64,000 nucleotides of DNA from Ilyonectria destructans (GCA_020740775.1 JAHEWK010000019.1:372001-436000), one strand, 5' to 3'; shown: positions 1 to 12,563, numbered from the stretch's first letter. The notes: generated from the letters alone by a model not told the origin. Made by a program: numbers and translations.

Positions 1-175
1 CGGAGGGCTAGGCTGACCCAGGGCTCTGTGTGACAGAGGGCTAGGATGACCTAGGGCTCTGTGTGACAGAGGGACGAGGTGGTCTAGCGCTCTGTACAAC
101 AGAGGGCAGGGCCTGGTGTAACAGAGGGCTCAGGGCTCTGCGTAACAGAGGGTAGGGCCCTGTGTGACTGAGGGC
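1..175. repeat. Degenerate tandem repeat of hairpin units
   Basis: About six imperfect copies of a 25-40 bp unit built on CTCTGTGTGACAGAG, itself a small inverted repeat (CTCTGT...ACAGAG), separated by GGGCTAGG-like spacers. The array starts outside the window. It looks like a minisatellite with hairpin potential; no coding function is suggested. Confidence 0.7.
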
Positions 176-555
176 TCGTACCACCTAGGGCTCCTTAGCG
201 AGACGGGCCACAGACCACAACTCCGGAGGGTTATTTTTTGCCAAAGACAGAGCTCTCGGGAGCTATCTTTGCAGGTGGATAGATATAGGCAAGACAGGCT
301 ATTCGAAGCCTATTGCTCGGATAGTCGTTGTGTAAGTCCCCTAGCAGCTAGGGGACGGGGGCGTGATGACAAGGGCAAGGGGGCCCCTGTGATAGTTGCA
401 GATCTAGCGGTGGCTGCAGCGATGGCGGCCTGCTAGGATTAATGGCTGGATCTAGGATCCTGGTCGGCGTGACGTGCCGGGCGTGGTGTGCAACAAAAAT
501 CAACTAAGATATATTACTGGTGCTGATCTTTGGAAGCATATAATTGCTACCAGTT
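176..555. other. GC-rich stretch, no supported gene
   Basis: A 90-codon open frame at 164-436 on the plus strand starts inside the tandem repeat. It has no recognisable domain, signal or splice context. I treat it as chance reading of GC-rich repeat DNA and see nothing else here. Confidence 0.4.
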
Positions 556-716
556 TGATACGTGGGTTATATGGACTATAGGGGTCAGGTTATATGTAGA
601 AAGTAAGATGTCTTCTCTATAGATAAGCTGAGCAGATTGTCTTATATGACGGCTAACTGCTCAGTAGATGCCTGGCTTGCCAGGTATCCCTAGGATATAG
701 CCAGCTGTACGTATTA
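556..716 (+). mobile_element. 161-bp foldback MITE, copy A
   Basis: Ends are TGATACGTG and the inverted TACGTATTA, RIP-decayed forms of TGATGCGTG/CACGCATCA. Two internal hairpins are visible: CTGAGCAG...CTGCTCAG, and GATGCCTGGC-TT-GCCAGGTATC, which has one mismatch in this copy. It is about 90 percent identical by eye to copies B (2301-2461, inverted) and C (48322-48483). It has no coding capacity. A clear target duplication is not visible for this copy. Confidence 0.75.
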
Positions 717-2300
717 TTTACCTTCTTATTAATAGAGGTCTTAATTTTTATTGTATTTATATTATTTAATAGAATCTAGTAGTAAATAGTCTTACTAAAT
801 ATAGAAGTCTAGTTAAATTTAATATATATATTATTAGATTCTCCCTTAGTATAGATATCCTTATTATTTCTATAATAAGCTTAAATAATATATTTATATA
901 AGTTAGCTTCTTTATATTACCTTACACTCTATAAACTGACAAACTTTTAGGGCGGGGAAAAGCGGAATATGTAATAGAAGATATTTCTAACTATAAATTT
1001 AATTATATATAGTTTCATCCCTTTACCTATATAGTCAAGCTGAAGATCGAGATATTAATAGCAGACTTAATAGGGAAAATTACCAGATAACGCCAATATA
1101 GTATTATCTCTAACGGCACTTTTAGCGACCTTGAGATAACGCGACGAGGAACCATTCCAAGTAAAGGCCTCACATCCGTATATATCAGGATAAGAGCCTC
1201 CACGGATGAAATTCGTACTGTTAGTGGAGTTGATGCAGTATCTATCGAATTGCAGGAAAGGTCAGATGGGTTAGCTGCCTTCGATGGCCGGTCAAAGACG
1301 AAGAGGGACACGGAGCTCCTTGACCTTGACCAATCTTCATCCTCAAGCTTGTAAGTGGACGTGGCTATCTATACTACGGAAGAAAATGGCATCGAAATTG
1401 ACGCTGCGACAAGCAATTAGGGGGAAAGCACATACAGTATTGCAGATAGCTTCGACGAAAACGGACAGATAAGGAAGGACAATGATGACGGAAGACCGCT
1501 GAGGCACAAGCAGAGGGAAGAAAAGAAGTAAATGATAATGTGGACAAGCGCGGATCGCCTTCTCTCAGACCCGCGAGCTTATTTTTCTCTTAAACGCCTT
1601 CTTAGTTAAGCGACCTTACTACTGCCCAACACCTAACACGACCGACCCTCGTAAGCAAGCCACGGCTACGAATTTCGAACAACTAGATCATATGTTCAAT
1701 AAATCAACAGCGATCTAACACAATGCAAACGTGTCTAAAGCTAAGGTAGGCCTGTATGTACGCGGTGATGGTCTGGAGGAGGAAAAAAGTAATGTATTTT
1801 CCAGAAGAGCCACTAAGCTATGGCAGACATACGAAGTGGCCTAAAAGTATCGCAGAAGCAGCCTATTGTTTTCTAGATGCATTGTAGTGGCCTTAGGGTA
1901 AGTTGTGGTTGTATAGACGGTAGTGGTGTGCGGCAGCTTGTATCTTTATTTGCCGACTGGAGTAGGGTGACTTATTGCAACTTAAAAACTTATCTATATC
2001 TATATGCCACCTGTTTCTAAAAACTTATTATATACCGCTCTGTCTGTTGAAATATTTAAATTTAAATTTGGGTTGCAGTTGGCTTGGAATTACTAGTCGG
2101 GAACTCGTCGATATGTGCGCTTTGCTTTCAACACTATATATATTTGAGATTGAGGAGCTGATATCACGACTCTTTTCTGGATCCTGAATACCAGAGTGAC
2201 GAGTACTCCGTAGAGGATTCCGCCGTATCCCACTTGATTTCTCCGATGAGCTGGAGAAAAGGCTCTCCTGATCGCGGCGGAGTTTCTATACCTTATATAG
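717..2300. other. Segment between inverted MITE copies, mostly non-coding
   Basis: Positions 717-1000 are AT-rich and RIP-like. Positions 1000-2300 have normal composition with short relic frames (see 1091-1354). The segment is bracketed by two inverted MITE copies, but no transposase is recognisable, so I do not call it one composite element. Confidence 0.4.
1091..1354 (+). pseudogene. Relic open frame of unknown product
   Basis: An 88-codon frame without a start codon opens after a TAA at 1088 and ends in TAA at 1352. Its second half is hydrophilic and charged (DGRSKTKRD, ELLDLDQSSSSSL). Frames downstream of the stop also look weakly protein-like (acidic, ending near 1530). It could be the remnant of a small gene or a repeat-borne ORF. 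I do not recognise the family, and the reading could be chance. Confidence 0.2.
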
Positions 2301-2461
2301 TGATGCGTGCAGCTAGCCGTATCCTAGGGATGCCTGGCAAGCCAGGCATCTACTGAGCAGTTAGCCGTCATATAAGACAATCTGCTCAGCTTATCTATAG
2401 ATAAGACATCTTACTTTCTACATATAACCTGACCCCTATGGCTCACATGACCCACGCATCA
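2301..2461 (-). mobile_element. 161-bp foldback MITE, copy B, with TATAG target duplication
   Basis: Perfect terminal inverted repeats TGATGCGTG and CACGCATCA are flanked by a direct TATAG at 2296-2300 and 2462-2466, which defines the element ends. It is the reverse complement of copy A and keeps both internal hairpins. A 5-bp duplication without coding capacity fits a non-autonomous DNA transposon, but the superfamily is unclear. Confidence 0.8.
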
Positions 2462-2466
2462 TATAG

Positions 2467-3565
2467 CAATACTTAGCTGATATAGCGATTAATCCACGAC
2501 TGCTATTGATCCTGGTTCCAATCGAGGTATTAAGGGAGCGGTGCAGGGTATCCCGGCCGCCAGTAGGTTCTAGCCCAGTACCAGCTTTCCGGAGTAGTAT
2601 TCTCTACTGTAAGTTCGATCTCATTCTGGATATCTATTGAAAACTACCAGTACTTGCTATCTTTAGTCTTTAGTGATAGTCCTCCTAATAAAGAATATAG
2701 CAATTTCTAATAGTATGTAAAAAGATAGTATTAAAATTGATATATAAATACCTGTAATAGCCTATATTCTGCTGGAATCTGCTGTAATATAGTATATATC
2801 TACTGATGAAATTAAAATAGCTTGTTTTTCCAGTTATCTTATACCCGACTATTATTCATTCTAAATAGCGCTTAAGCAGCTTTATAGAGGCTCTTAAAAT
2901 TTAGGTAATTACTTAATACTGTAGTTATACTATTAAATAGAGCAGATAAAGAATCTTTATAATAAAATTAGATATAATTATCCAGAATTACAGTATAAAC
3001 CCCAGAGTAGAGATTACACTAAATTAAATATAGAATATTAACTCTTATTTATTATAGATAAATATAATAAAGCTATAATATAATTTAATCAGTAATAATA
3101 TCTTCTTTAGGATACTGCTAGAGCTACCTAAGGCCTGAGTCAGTATAGCAACTAAGGTTAAAAAAGTACTTAATATAGCTACTGTATTTTAGATATTATT
3201 ATTAGAGAGTACTATTCCCAAATAAAACTGAATTAGTAATTTCTAGAAGAAACCTCAATAAAGCCCAGTTAATATAAGGCTTAATCCAGCAGTAGCTATA
3301 CTATTCTAGTATCTAACTACAGTTAAAGCCTTAACGTACTTATAGTAAGCTAACTGGTTATAATAGCTTCTATCTACTCTACTATAGCACTCCTTCTTAA
3401 GAGTAATTATATCTACTAACTGCAACTTAGAGATATCGGAGAAATATATCTATTATTTTGGGCTTTTTCTAATTATCTAACCTGGTGAATAGTAGGCTTA
3501 AACCAGCTTAAACTTAGTTATAAACTTATTAATATTATACTAGATAAAATTAATAAAAATACAAC
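2467..3565. other. AT-rich RIP-decayed repeat DNA
   Basis: Strongly AT-rich with TpA-rich runs typical of RIP, and no open frame of useful length. Short coding-like patches appear on the plus strand near 3400-3570, interrupted by many stops. They seem to continue on the far side of the solo LTR at 3571, suggesting an older element into which that LTR inserted. The family is not identifiable by eye. Confidence 0.4.
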
Positions 3566-3570
3566 TTTAA

Positions 3571-3979
3571 TATCACATCCCGGCTCGGCTGGATATACCT
3601 ATATTACATACCCATAAGCACCCCTACTATTTTCGACTAACTATAAAAGGATCACCTGGATCACTCTGTAAACATTGTAATCTAGAATCACCAAGATTAC
3701 TATATAATCCCAGTAATCCCCATTAGACAGCTAGTATATAGTCAACTAAGGAGTATACCTCTTCTAGACACAGCTCCCCAGCTATTAATACAACTTAGTT
3801 ACCTAGCTTACTGCACCAGTTATATATTACTAGATGTAATACCCTCACTCTACTGTATTATCCTATTTGCAGTAACCGCACTACAACTTATATATAACAT
3901 CCTGATTCCTACTAGGACCTGAACCCTACGATCTGCGCCTACCCTATACCGACAGTTCAGAATAAGCACGGCCGTCACA
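3571..3979 (-). mobile_element. Solo LTR of the gypsy-1 family, TSD TTTAA
   Basis: The 409-bp segment runs from TATCACATCCCGGC to GGCCGTCACA and is flanked by TTTAA at 3566-3570 and 3980-3984. Read on the minus strand it begins TGTGACGGCCGTGCTTATTC, matching the plus-strand start of the gypsy-1 LTRs at 4466 and 12621, so it is inverted relative to them. No internal region is present, so it is a solo LTR left by LTR-LTR recombination. Confidence 0.85.
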
Positions 3980-3984
3980 TTTAA

Positions 3985-4460
3985 ACTGCCTATAAATAAG
4001 GTAAAGGCTCAGATAACTTAATAGAGTGGTTTTTAGGTTTTATAGAATATAAGACTGCTAGAATACTTTAAAATAAGACCTATAAAATACGATATTCCTT
4101 CCGAATACTAAATAATTATTACTTTAAATCTATTAGGCTATAATAATAATAGCACTTACTGGTAAGATATATGCAATCTATTATACTCTTTCTAGATGTT
4201 AGCTTGCTGTAAATATTCTGTATACTATAGTGGATTTAAGAGTCTAATATTAAGTATTATAGATTCAGATTTTAAAATAGAAATATGTGAGTAGTGTCTA
4301 CTATCTCCTTAGTGAGACTATATATCTAACTATAGAGAATGCCCCTGCAGCAGAGTTAAGATCTTAGGGGCGTCAATATAGTTATACCACTTATATCCTA
4401 AAGTATCGACTTATAGTAGAAGCTTTAGCCAGATTTTAGAATATTCCCATCATAGAGTTA
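3985..4460 (+). other. AT-rich relic with weak plus-strand coding signal
   Basis: From about 4015 to 4290 one plus-strand frame reads as plausible protein interrupted by TAA/TAG at positions where CAA/CAG would fit. It is probably the continuation of the older RIP'd element interrupted at 3571. No motif identifies the family. Confidence 0.3.
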
Positions 4461-4465
4461 ATTAA

Positions 4466-4898
4466 TATGACGGCCGTGCTTATTCTGGACTGTCGGTGCA
4501 GGGTAGGCGCAGATCGTAGGGTTCAGGTTCTAGTAGGGATTAGGACGTTAGGTATAAGCCGTAGGGTGGTTACTGCAAACAGGGTAATACAGTAGAGTGA
4601 TAGTATTACATCTAGTAATATATAGCTGGTGCAGTAAGCTAGATAACTAAGTTATATTAATAGCTGGTAAGGCTGTCTTCTATAAAAGTGCTAAATAAGT
4701 ATGCTTATATACTATGGCTATTCTAATGGGCTTACTGGGTGAGAGTAAGTCCGATCTTATAGCTTATTATAGATAAATAAGTTAGATGTCCTGGCTCACT
4801 TATACAGGGTAAGTTCGGGATTCTGGTGTTATATGAAAAAGTGGGTATATTATAGTTCTGCCGGTTGCAACCGCCTGGTCCCAACCCGGGCCGTAACA
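4466..4898 (-). repeat. 3' LTR of gypsy element 1
   Basis: 433 bp, identical in length to the other LTR. In element orientation it starts TGTTACGGCCCGGGTTGGGA, a RIP'd form of TGTCACGG. C/T and G/A differences from the partner LTR are frequent. A direct ATTAA flanks it on the outside. Confidence 0.93.
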
Positions 4899-5042
4899 CA
4901 ATATCTCCCCTCCTGTTAGTCATATCCCTATAGCCATCTTCAAGACCGTTTCTTATGCGTCTATTGGTGCATCCCCAACCTTCTTCCTTAAACATTCCAA
5001 TATACTGACAGTATATCCAATTGAATTTTAAAGTATCCTTCT

Positions 5043-5728
5043 AAATCCCATAATATCCTTAAGTCGATAGTAAGCAAATTAATTCAAGCTGCTTCTGCCG
5101 AGGGTCTTCAGGTTCCTGTTTCTACTGCCAATACGCTGGTTTTGGCTGCGGCTATCGAGGAGTTCGGCTTCAAAGTGATACCTTATTCACGATATATTGC
5201 CAACGGGTGTGTGTATAAGATGCTAGATAGTAGTTCCAAGAAATATGGTTTTTATACCGATAAGAGTCGTCCTTGCGATATAACTGGTATCCCTCTTAAC
5301 TCGTATAAGTTTCTTCTGGGTTTATTTTCATATTCTTTTTTTTTTTGCTAAAAATAAGGGTAGTGACTCGGGTTATCTCCAAAGCGAAGCGCCTTGGTAA
5401 TAAAGAATCGAGTCTGGAGGAGGAGTTCCTCAAGAAGCAGGCTGCTCTTCAGGCTGCCCAAGCTGAGTTTAACCAATCTTTAGATCTTCTGGAACGCGCT
5501 CGTCGTCAGCGCCAATCTTTAGTCACCAGAGGTTGTAAGATAACCCGTCGTAGTCTCGAATTTTTAGAAGGGCTGGAGTCGTTAGAGCAGGCGGAATATA
5601 AGGCTACTATTAACCTTCAGTCTTTGGTCTATGCCGATATTATTAACTGGAGTTCTGTTAATTTCGACGCTTTATTTCCTTCTGATGGTATTATTAAAAG
5701 TCCTTCAGGAGATATTATATATAGGTAA
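5043..5728 (+). pseudogene. Antisense Cys-rich/coiled-coil ORF of gypsy element 1, RIP-mutated
   Basis: Lies between the pol 3' end and the 3' LTR, on the strand opposite gag-pol. Frame 5043-5302 joins 5359-5728 across a likely 56-bp intron (GTATAAGT donor, GCTAAAA branch-like site, AG at 5357-5358). No ATG remains; the start may have been lost. Exon 1 has a Cys-box-like pattern with tyrosines in the expected Cys positions (YSRY, KYGFYT) before RPCDITGIP. Exon 2 encodes a Glu/Gln-rich coiled coil (SSLEEEFLKKQAALQAAQAE) and an acidic Ser-rich tail. I recall similar hypothetical proteins in fungal genomes but cannot name a curated family. A homologue sits at the same place in element 2. Confidence 0.7.
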
Positions 5729-5749
5729 GGTTTTTAGCTGGTTCCTACT

Positions 5750-8700
5750 GGTTGTTACTCTTAGGGTAGTTTTTCTATTTAATAAGGTAATGTATTTATC
5801 TATCGATTTGTTTCTTATTGAGGATTTTCTCAACTTTATATTCCTCAGATTCTTTAACCTCAGTCTCAGGCTGCTTGCCGGTATTAACCTGAATAGTATC
5901 TTTTACTGTCTCAAGAAGTAAGATATAGAAGATAGGGTGGATTCTAACTTTTAGTAGTAGGTTCAGTTTGTAGTTATTTTTTGATATTTTTTCTGTAATT
6001 TTAAAGGGTCCGATATATTTATAGTCCAGTTTTTTATTTATTTGTTTTATTTGTAGGTTTTTTGTGGATAGATAGACTATATCTCCCTCCGAAAAGGATA
6101 GTCCTTTTATCTATTTTGAGTTATAGTATTTTTTTATCTGGTTTCTAACAAATTCGAGTTCAGTCTTTATTTCCTTATGCAGGTTCTTCAGCTATTCAGT
6201 CGTAAGAATTGCTTTTGGGTTGATAGGTCCTTCTCGACTGGTTCAGTAAGTATCGGTATTGAATCTAAAGTTGGCGTAGGCTGGGGCAATCTTTATGCTT
6301 TCGTATTTCGCGGTATTATAGCTTAGCTATACAGTTGGGAGCTTCTCAACCCAATCGTTCTATTTATAGTTAATATAGTATCGAAGGTATTATTCCAGTA
6401 CTTAATTTAATCTTTCTATTTGGCTATCCACTGAAGGACGCCACGCCGTAGTGAGTCGGTGGTTCAATCCTATGTGTGACATTAGTGCTTGCTAAAACTT
6501 AAAAGCGAATAGTGGTCCTCTGTCGGAAAGGATTTCCAAGGGGAGTCCATAAATACTAACAATGTTCCTCAGGAAGATATAGGCAAACTGCTCTGTATCT
6601 ATTAATTCCTGGTATGGTATGAAATAGGAGAATTTTGTGAATCTATCAACAATAACAAGAATGCTATTGTAGAAGGTATCCGTGGCTGGATCTCTAGATA
6701 GGGGTAGTTTTATAATAAAATCTATAGTAATAGAGTCCTAAGGTCGCTCAGCGACTGGTAGGGGTTGCAGTTCTCCGTATAGTTTATAACGTCAAGTCGT
6801 GGTTTTATTGTATAAATTACACTATTTGATGGTATCTTCAACTATTCTTTTTATCTTAGGAAATTAGTATATCGTTCTGACTCGTTCAAAGGTTTTATTA
6901 ACTCCTTGATGTCCGTGCAAAGGGTATTTGTAAACCTTCTTGACTAGCTGTGGCCGTAATTCTTCGGGCACTTGGAGCTTCTCGCTCCATTCTTCTGGGG
7001 GTAGTTCGTTATTAAACTTCCAGATTTGCTGGTATAGCGGGTTGTTCGGTTATACCATAAGGGTGCTTCTAATACTTCTTAATTATCGTGGCTCGCAATT
7101 CTCATATTGCTATATTTCCTTACATTCGCATGCATATTTATTGATGAGGTATTGGGGGCATTTCTTACACATGCCTATATAGCTTATACATACATCTGCA
7201 ATATCTCCGTGGAAATACTGATTGAGCTCTCTTGCTAATATCCAGGGGTTTCTATAGTGGTTCCCTCTGTAGTAGTGGGATATTATATGTAACCATTATG
7301 ATTTAGTGGGTATGATTTTTCCGTTATACCACTCAATTTCTTGTGGTCCGGGATGGATGTTATACATCCAGTCCTTAAAGCTTTATTTGGGTTTTGTTAG
7401 AAGCTTTATTAGTTCTTGGGGGATTCTCTCTCGGGCTATCCTTACGATGAACTTCTGTTTGAGGTATCCCTTAGGTATCTTGGTGAGGAGTTGTTCTTAG
7501 GCGATAGGCTTGCCAGTATTAAAGTTGGGTTGTCAGCTGATAGTATCCACTCGTCTATTCTCAGTTCCTTTAATGTGGATGATAATGTAGTCGAATTCAG
7601 AGAGGTATTCGGCGTATCTAAGTTATTGTCTACTAAGTTGCTAGGTTATAGCAAAGTGTAAGATGTTTTTATGGTCAGTAAACACCTTAACTTAATATCT
7701 ACTGCCTAGAAGGTAGTATTGGAATTCCTTAAATATATTGATAATTATAAGGAACTCTTTATTGTAGATAGGGTAATTAAGTTCAGCGCCATATATTTTA
7801 TAAGAGAAGAAGGCAATAGGGTATAATAGGCTATTATCGTCTTGTTGTTCAATCTGGGCTCCTTATGTGAAGTCTGACGAGTCGGTCTCGAGCTCGATTT
7901 CTCATTCTGGGTTAAATGTTGCTAGAATGGGTTCGCTAAGGATTAGGTCTCTTATAGTGTTGAATGCTTTTTCTGCAGCAGTATCCCATCAGAACTCTTC
8001 TCCTTTCTTAGTAAATTACATCAGGGGGGTGGCATAACTGCTGAAATCCTTAAGGAAGTGCCAGTAGTAGTTAGTGAAGCCTAAAAAGGACTATACTTCC
8101 TTAAGGTTTATAGGTCGGGGCTAATCCTTAACTGCTGCGATTTTCTTTAGGTCTATCTTAATCTGGTTATAAGAAATCATATATCTAAGGAATTTAACCT
8201 CTAGTATATAGAAGTAGCTTTTCTTAGGTTTAACTAAAAGTTTTATATCTTAAAGTACTTTTAATACTGTATAGATATGTTCTATATATTCTTCTTTAGA
8301 GTTAGAGAAGATAAGGATATCGTCCAGGTAGTATATAATAAAAATATCAAGATATTCTTAAAGTATATTATTAATTATTCGCTGGAATATTACTGGTATA
8401 TTTATAAGTCTGAAGGGTATAATAAGATATTTATAAAGTCTAAATTTAATTCAGAATGCAGTTTTCTACTTATATTCTTTCTTAATATAGATAAGGTTAT
8501 ATACTCCTTTTAGGTCTAGAGCTGTAAATATCTTCTTACTATAGAGTCAGTCCTTAAGCTCTGTAATAAGGGGTAGTGGGGTTCTATTTTTAATTGTGAT
8601 ATTATTTAACCTTTAGTAATCTATAATAAGTCTGAGCTTGCTATTCTTTTTAGAAATAAATATAATAGGATATCCTGCTGATAACTTAGAAATCCTAATA

Positions 8701-11700
8701 TATCCTTTCTTAAGTATATCTTCAATATATTCTCTAAGCATTTCAAGCTGTATAACATTTAGGTTGAAAATCTAGTAGAATATAGATATTATTCCGTCTT
8801 TTAGTATAATTTTGTAGTCCTATTAACTAAATTCTAGTAGTTCTATCTTAAGTTCTTTAGTGAAGAGTTTCTGGTATACTCTATACTATACTGGTATATT
8901 CTTAAGTTACTCTTCTTCAGGCAGTTTCTTATACTCCTTAAGGTCTTTATTTATCTATCTGAACTATTATTAGATATATCTAATTATTCTTTAGAGTTAG
9001 CAGTACTTATCTTTCTGATATTTATATTATATTCCCTTTGGGGGTTATAAAGTATCTATTATATCTTTACTATCAGATTCATCCTTATTATTAGGGATTA
9101 AATATTAAGATCTCTTATCTGAGTTACTTTTATTATTACTAGAGAGTATATTATTATAGTCAATTTATACTTAGCCAGTCCTCCAGTTTAAATATAGATT
9201 ATATTTCTATAACTATAGGTACCTAAAGATAATATTATAATATCCTATTAGTATAATATTAAAGCTGATTTCTTAGTTTACTCCTTTAATAAAAACCTTA
9301 AGGTAATTAACCTTTTAGTTTATAATTCCACTATTATAAGTAAAGGGGCTTCCTTTAAGGTTTATAACCGGATAGGGATTCCTTTTATCCTTCTATAGCA
9401 GCCACAGGTTATTAACCACCTATAGGTTAATATACTCCCGCTCTACTCTACTATCTACTAATACATTAAGCTATACTCTCTTAACTCGAACCTTTATTTC
9501 CAAGGTCCTTTATTTTTCTATATTCTGTATTATATATAGAGCCTTACTGGAGGGTATCTTTCCCTTTTTGCTCGTCTGCTGCTCTTCTACAGACGGTATG
9601 GATCTTTTCCCGATCCTCGGAGTTATCGGTACCAGGCTTGGTCGTCTTTGTTATCTCCGGTTCTGTCGTGGAAGTTGAATCCTTCCGTGTGCATTCGTCT
9701 GATACGTTAGTTGATTTCTTATGCCTCGATCCCATGCTTTGGGCATCCGGGCAGTATGCAGGTTATTGCCTTTTCTTGCTAAGTAAGATTGGGTGGATCT
9801 GGCGGGTTCTTTGCCTTCACAGTCCGGGCTCATACCTCTTTATTCCCAATCTTCCATCTTGCTTTTCCAGGCTCTATTGAGGCTGCTGGTTCCTCTATAG
9901 TTATTAAATTTATAGTTTCTGGTTATTATATACTTAATACATTGGAACTCATCTTGGATTTCCCACTTATAGTCTTTGCAGTCCTCTGCGTCGCACCTTA
10001 GTGCTTTAGTCGCGATATATCGTGTTTTTCTTTCGTATTCCATAGCGTACTATTCCTATAGTTTTTCTTATTCATATATGCAATATTCTTCTATTTCACA
10101 GTTGCTAAGGGTAGCACCTAACGTCAGGCAACTTAATAGGAAAAGATTTCTCTTACTATCTAGTTACGCAACTTCTGCTCTGCTATACCATATTGTGACG
10201 CAGAAATACTGGAGTTCTTCTTATAAGTACGGTTCCTAGATAGATTTATTGCCTGTACATACTGGGTAACAGTTATAGTAAATTTTTTCCTTCTTATATG
10301 TTTGGCAGGTATAGGTAATATATAACGCCTATGAGATTTCTTCGTATTGTCAGTTATAGATGGAGACTCTGGGGTCGTTATCTGGCCTTCCTATTGCGGT
10401 GATGTTCAGGGGGTTGCATTCTAGGTATCTGTCATAGGCGCGAATATAGACGGGGGCGTCCTTGCCGGGGGCTTGTCTTTTACTGGCGAGGTCGTCATAT
10501 ATTTCCATTGGGTTTTTCTACATACGGGTTCCGCGTGCGTCTTCTTCCCAGTGGTGTTCTTGACTCATCTGGGGGCTCCAGCATGGGTCTTCGGAGTGGC
10601 GTTCGTCCTCCGTTTCGGGGTACTCGTCGGCTGGTGGAATGATATCTTCGTTGTTCACCGGGAGTCCTATTTTTTTCGCTTGTCGCGCTTCTCGTCCGGG
10701 GTGGACCCAGGGTTTTCCTTCTTTTCTGATGTAGAAGTATCGTTATAGCTCGTCGTTTTTCTCCTATATCTCGGAGATCCTTGCTCTGTATTCCTATGTT
10801 GTTGGTAGCGGCGTGGCTGGTTCGGGTTGTCTGTTGGGGATATATGTATCTACTTCAACTATAGGTCGTTATATATCCTTATCTTATCGGACCATAGCGA
10901 TAGTTCGTGATGGTTATATATCGTCAGGTAGTTCTAGGGGGATTCTTTATCTGCTTATAGAGATAGATTTCTATATAGTATTGATTCCCTGGCTTAGCTT
11001 TTCTTGCTGTATCTCTACACCAGCTTGTCGTTTCAGCAGTCATTCTTCCCGTTATTCTGGGGTCTTGTTTTCCATTTTCTTTTTCCAGGCGGCGCTATTC
11101 TTCGCCCTGATTTCTTCTTTTATTCTGGTTTCGAGTTTTAATACTGCTTAAAGTATTATTGAGGGGTACTTATTTAGGCATTCTATTTCCCAGTTACTAT
11201 CATTCTAGGCTGCTCTATTAAAGTATCTATTGAATCTACTTCTAGTTATAGCGATAGTTTGGGTTTATATTGTATGGATTGCAGTCTGTATGTCGTTATC
11301 CTTATTGGTAAAGTAAACCTTGCAGTTACCTTCCGGTACAGGCTTATGTTTTTAGTTGGTTTTAAAGCCTTAATACTTGCTTTTAAAATGGCCCTTCTTT
11401 CTGCAATTCTAACACTGGACTTACAAGTAGTCTTGCTATGTAGCATCTAGTTCTATAGGTCTGGCTGCAGTTCTATAGGAGGTATTTTCTTGTTGTTTCT
11501 TGCCGCTATTAGAGTTATAGTTTTTCTTCTTCTAACTGTTGGTATTTCCTCCTTTTCTTTTTTCTATATGTCGTTCAAACAGTTAGTTATTGATTATAAC
11601 ATACCGATGGATATATAAGTTAAAGTCTATAGGTAGATTAAGGATTTTACAAACCTTATTTTTTATTTTATCCTTTAGTCCTTTATAGAAGCCGTCAATT

Positions 11701-12563
11701 ATATTTTCTTCTGTTAAGTTGAGTTTGGCAGAGAGATATCGGTACTTTATAAGATACTCTGATGCTACTTTATGTTGGCGGAGTTTGCAGATAGCAATAA
11801 GGGCGTTATGCTTTTTATCTTATTCTCTGTAGGTATTATATAGAAGCTGCTTATATGCCTTAAAGCTATTAAATAGGGCGGTTATTTCTGGTTTATATTC
11901 TTCTGGTGCTTTCTCTATAAAGTCTTTAAGGATTAGTACTATACTGTCTTTAGTGTTGCCTTTTAGGAGTCCTATAGTATATTATACCTTCAATTAGTTA
12001 TTACTAAAAGCAGTTAGGTAGTATATATAGAATGACTTAAGTTTGGTAAGATATCTAGTAAGCTCCTTGGGGTTTCTATTGAACTCTTTTAGCTATTAGG
12101 GCTTAATAGTCTCTTTAATATTATGGAGTCTCAGGATATTTAGTGTAACTAAGAATCTATTAGTTTATTCAGCTTATTGTGCTCGTTCTGCCTGGATGTT
12201 AGCTAACTCCTGGCTGAGCTTGATAGTTTATTATTCTATTGCGCCGATAGTGGCCTGAAGTGCAGAGGCATTATTATTTGCGGCCATATCTATAGTTTCT
12301 ATCTGCTGGATTATAGCTTCGAATCTGGCACTGTAGTGGTTATTAGCAGCTTTACTGAGGTTTATCAAGTTAACCAGGTTGCTGCTAAGTTATTAGTTCT
12401 CTGTATAAAGCTGGGTTAGTTTATCTGCAGTATCTTCTTCGTCGGATATTTCTTCTGTATTTATCTTATTATCTCTATCTCTATCCTTAGAGACCTTAGG
12501 GCGTAGGATGCCCTTTCCCTTAGACGAGGCGGATATACTTGCGGATAGAGTGGCGGAAGCTAT
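5750..12563 (-). pseudogene. gag-pol of gypsy element 1, multiply interrupted
   Basis: Gag begins near 12563, where the start reads ATA. It contains a retrotransposon gag domain (about 12200-11560) and a zinc knuckle near 11440-11390 in which one Cys has become Tyr (CRKKGHFKSKYYGFK). Pol keeps the RT catalytic YLDD at 8319-8330. Integrase shows PLHGHQGV near 6915, one CxxC cysteine replaced by Tyr, the catalytic Asp in TIDFI, and ILSDRGP with a downstream Glu (SQIERLNQ). A degraded chromodomain-like tail ends near 5750. Stops fall mainly where Gln or Trp is expected, which fits RIP. Confidence 0.9.

Noticed and set aside
717..2300. Composite transposon bounded by inverted MITEs
   Set aside because: No transposase and no duplication flanking the whole unit; copy B has its own TSD, so it moved independently.
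5631..5921. 96-codon hydrophobic plus-strand frame, with an equivalent at 28027-28287
   Set aside because: Overlaps the antisense ORF and the complement of the pol C terminus; hydrophobicity comes from AT-rich RIP'd DNA.
9544..11151. Several 60-110 codon frames on both strands inside gypsy element 1
   Set aside because: Chance frames within RIP'd gag-pol; the minus-strand gag-pol reading explains the region.
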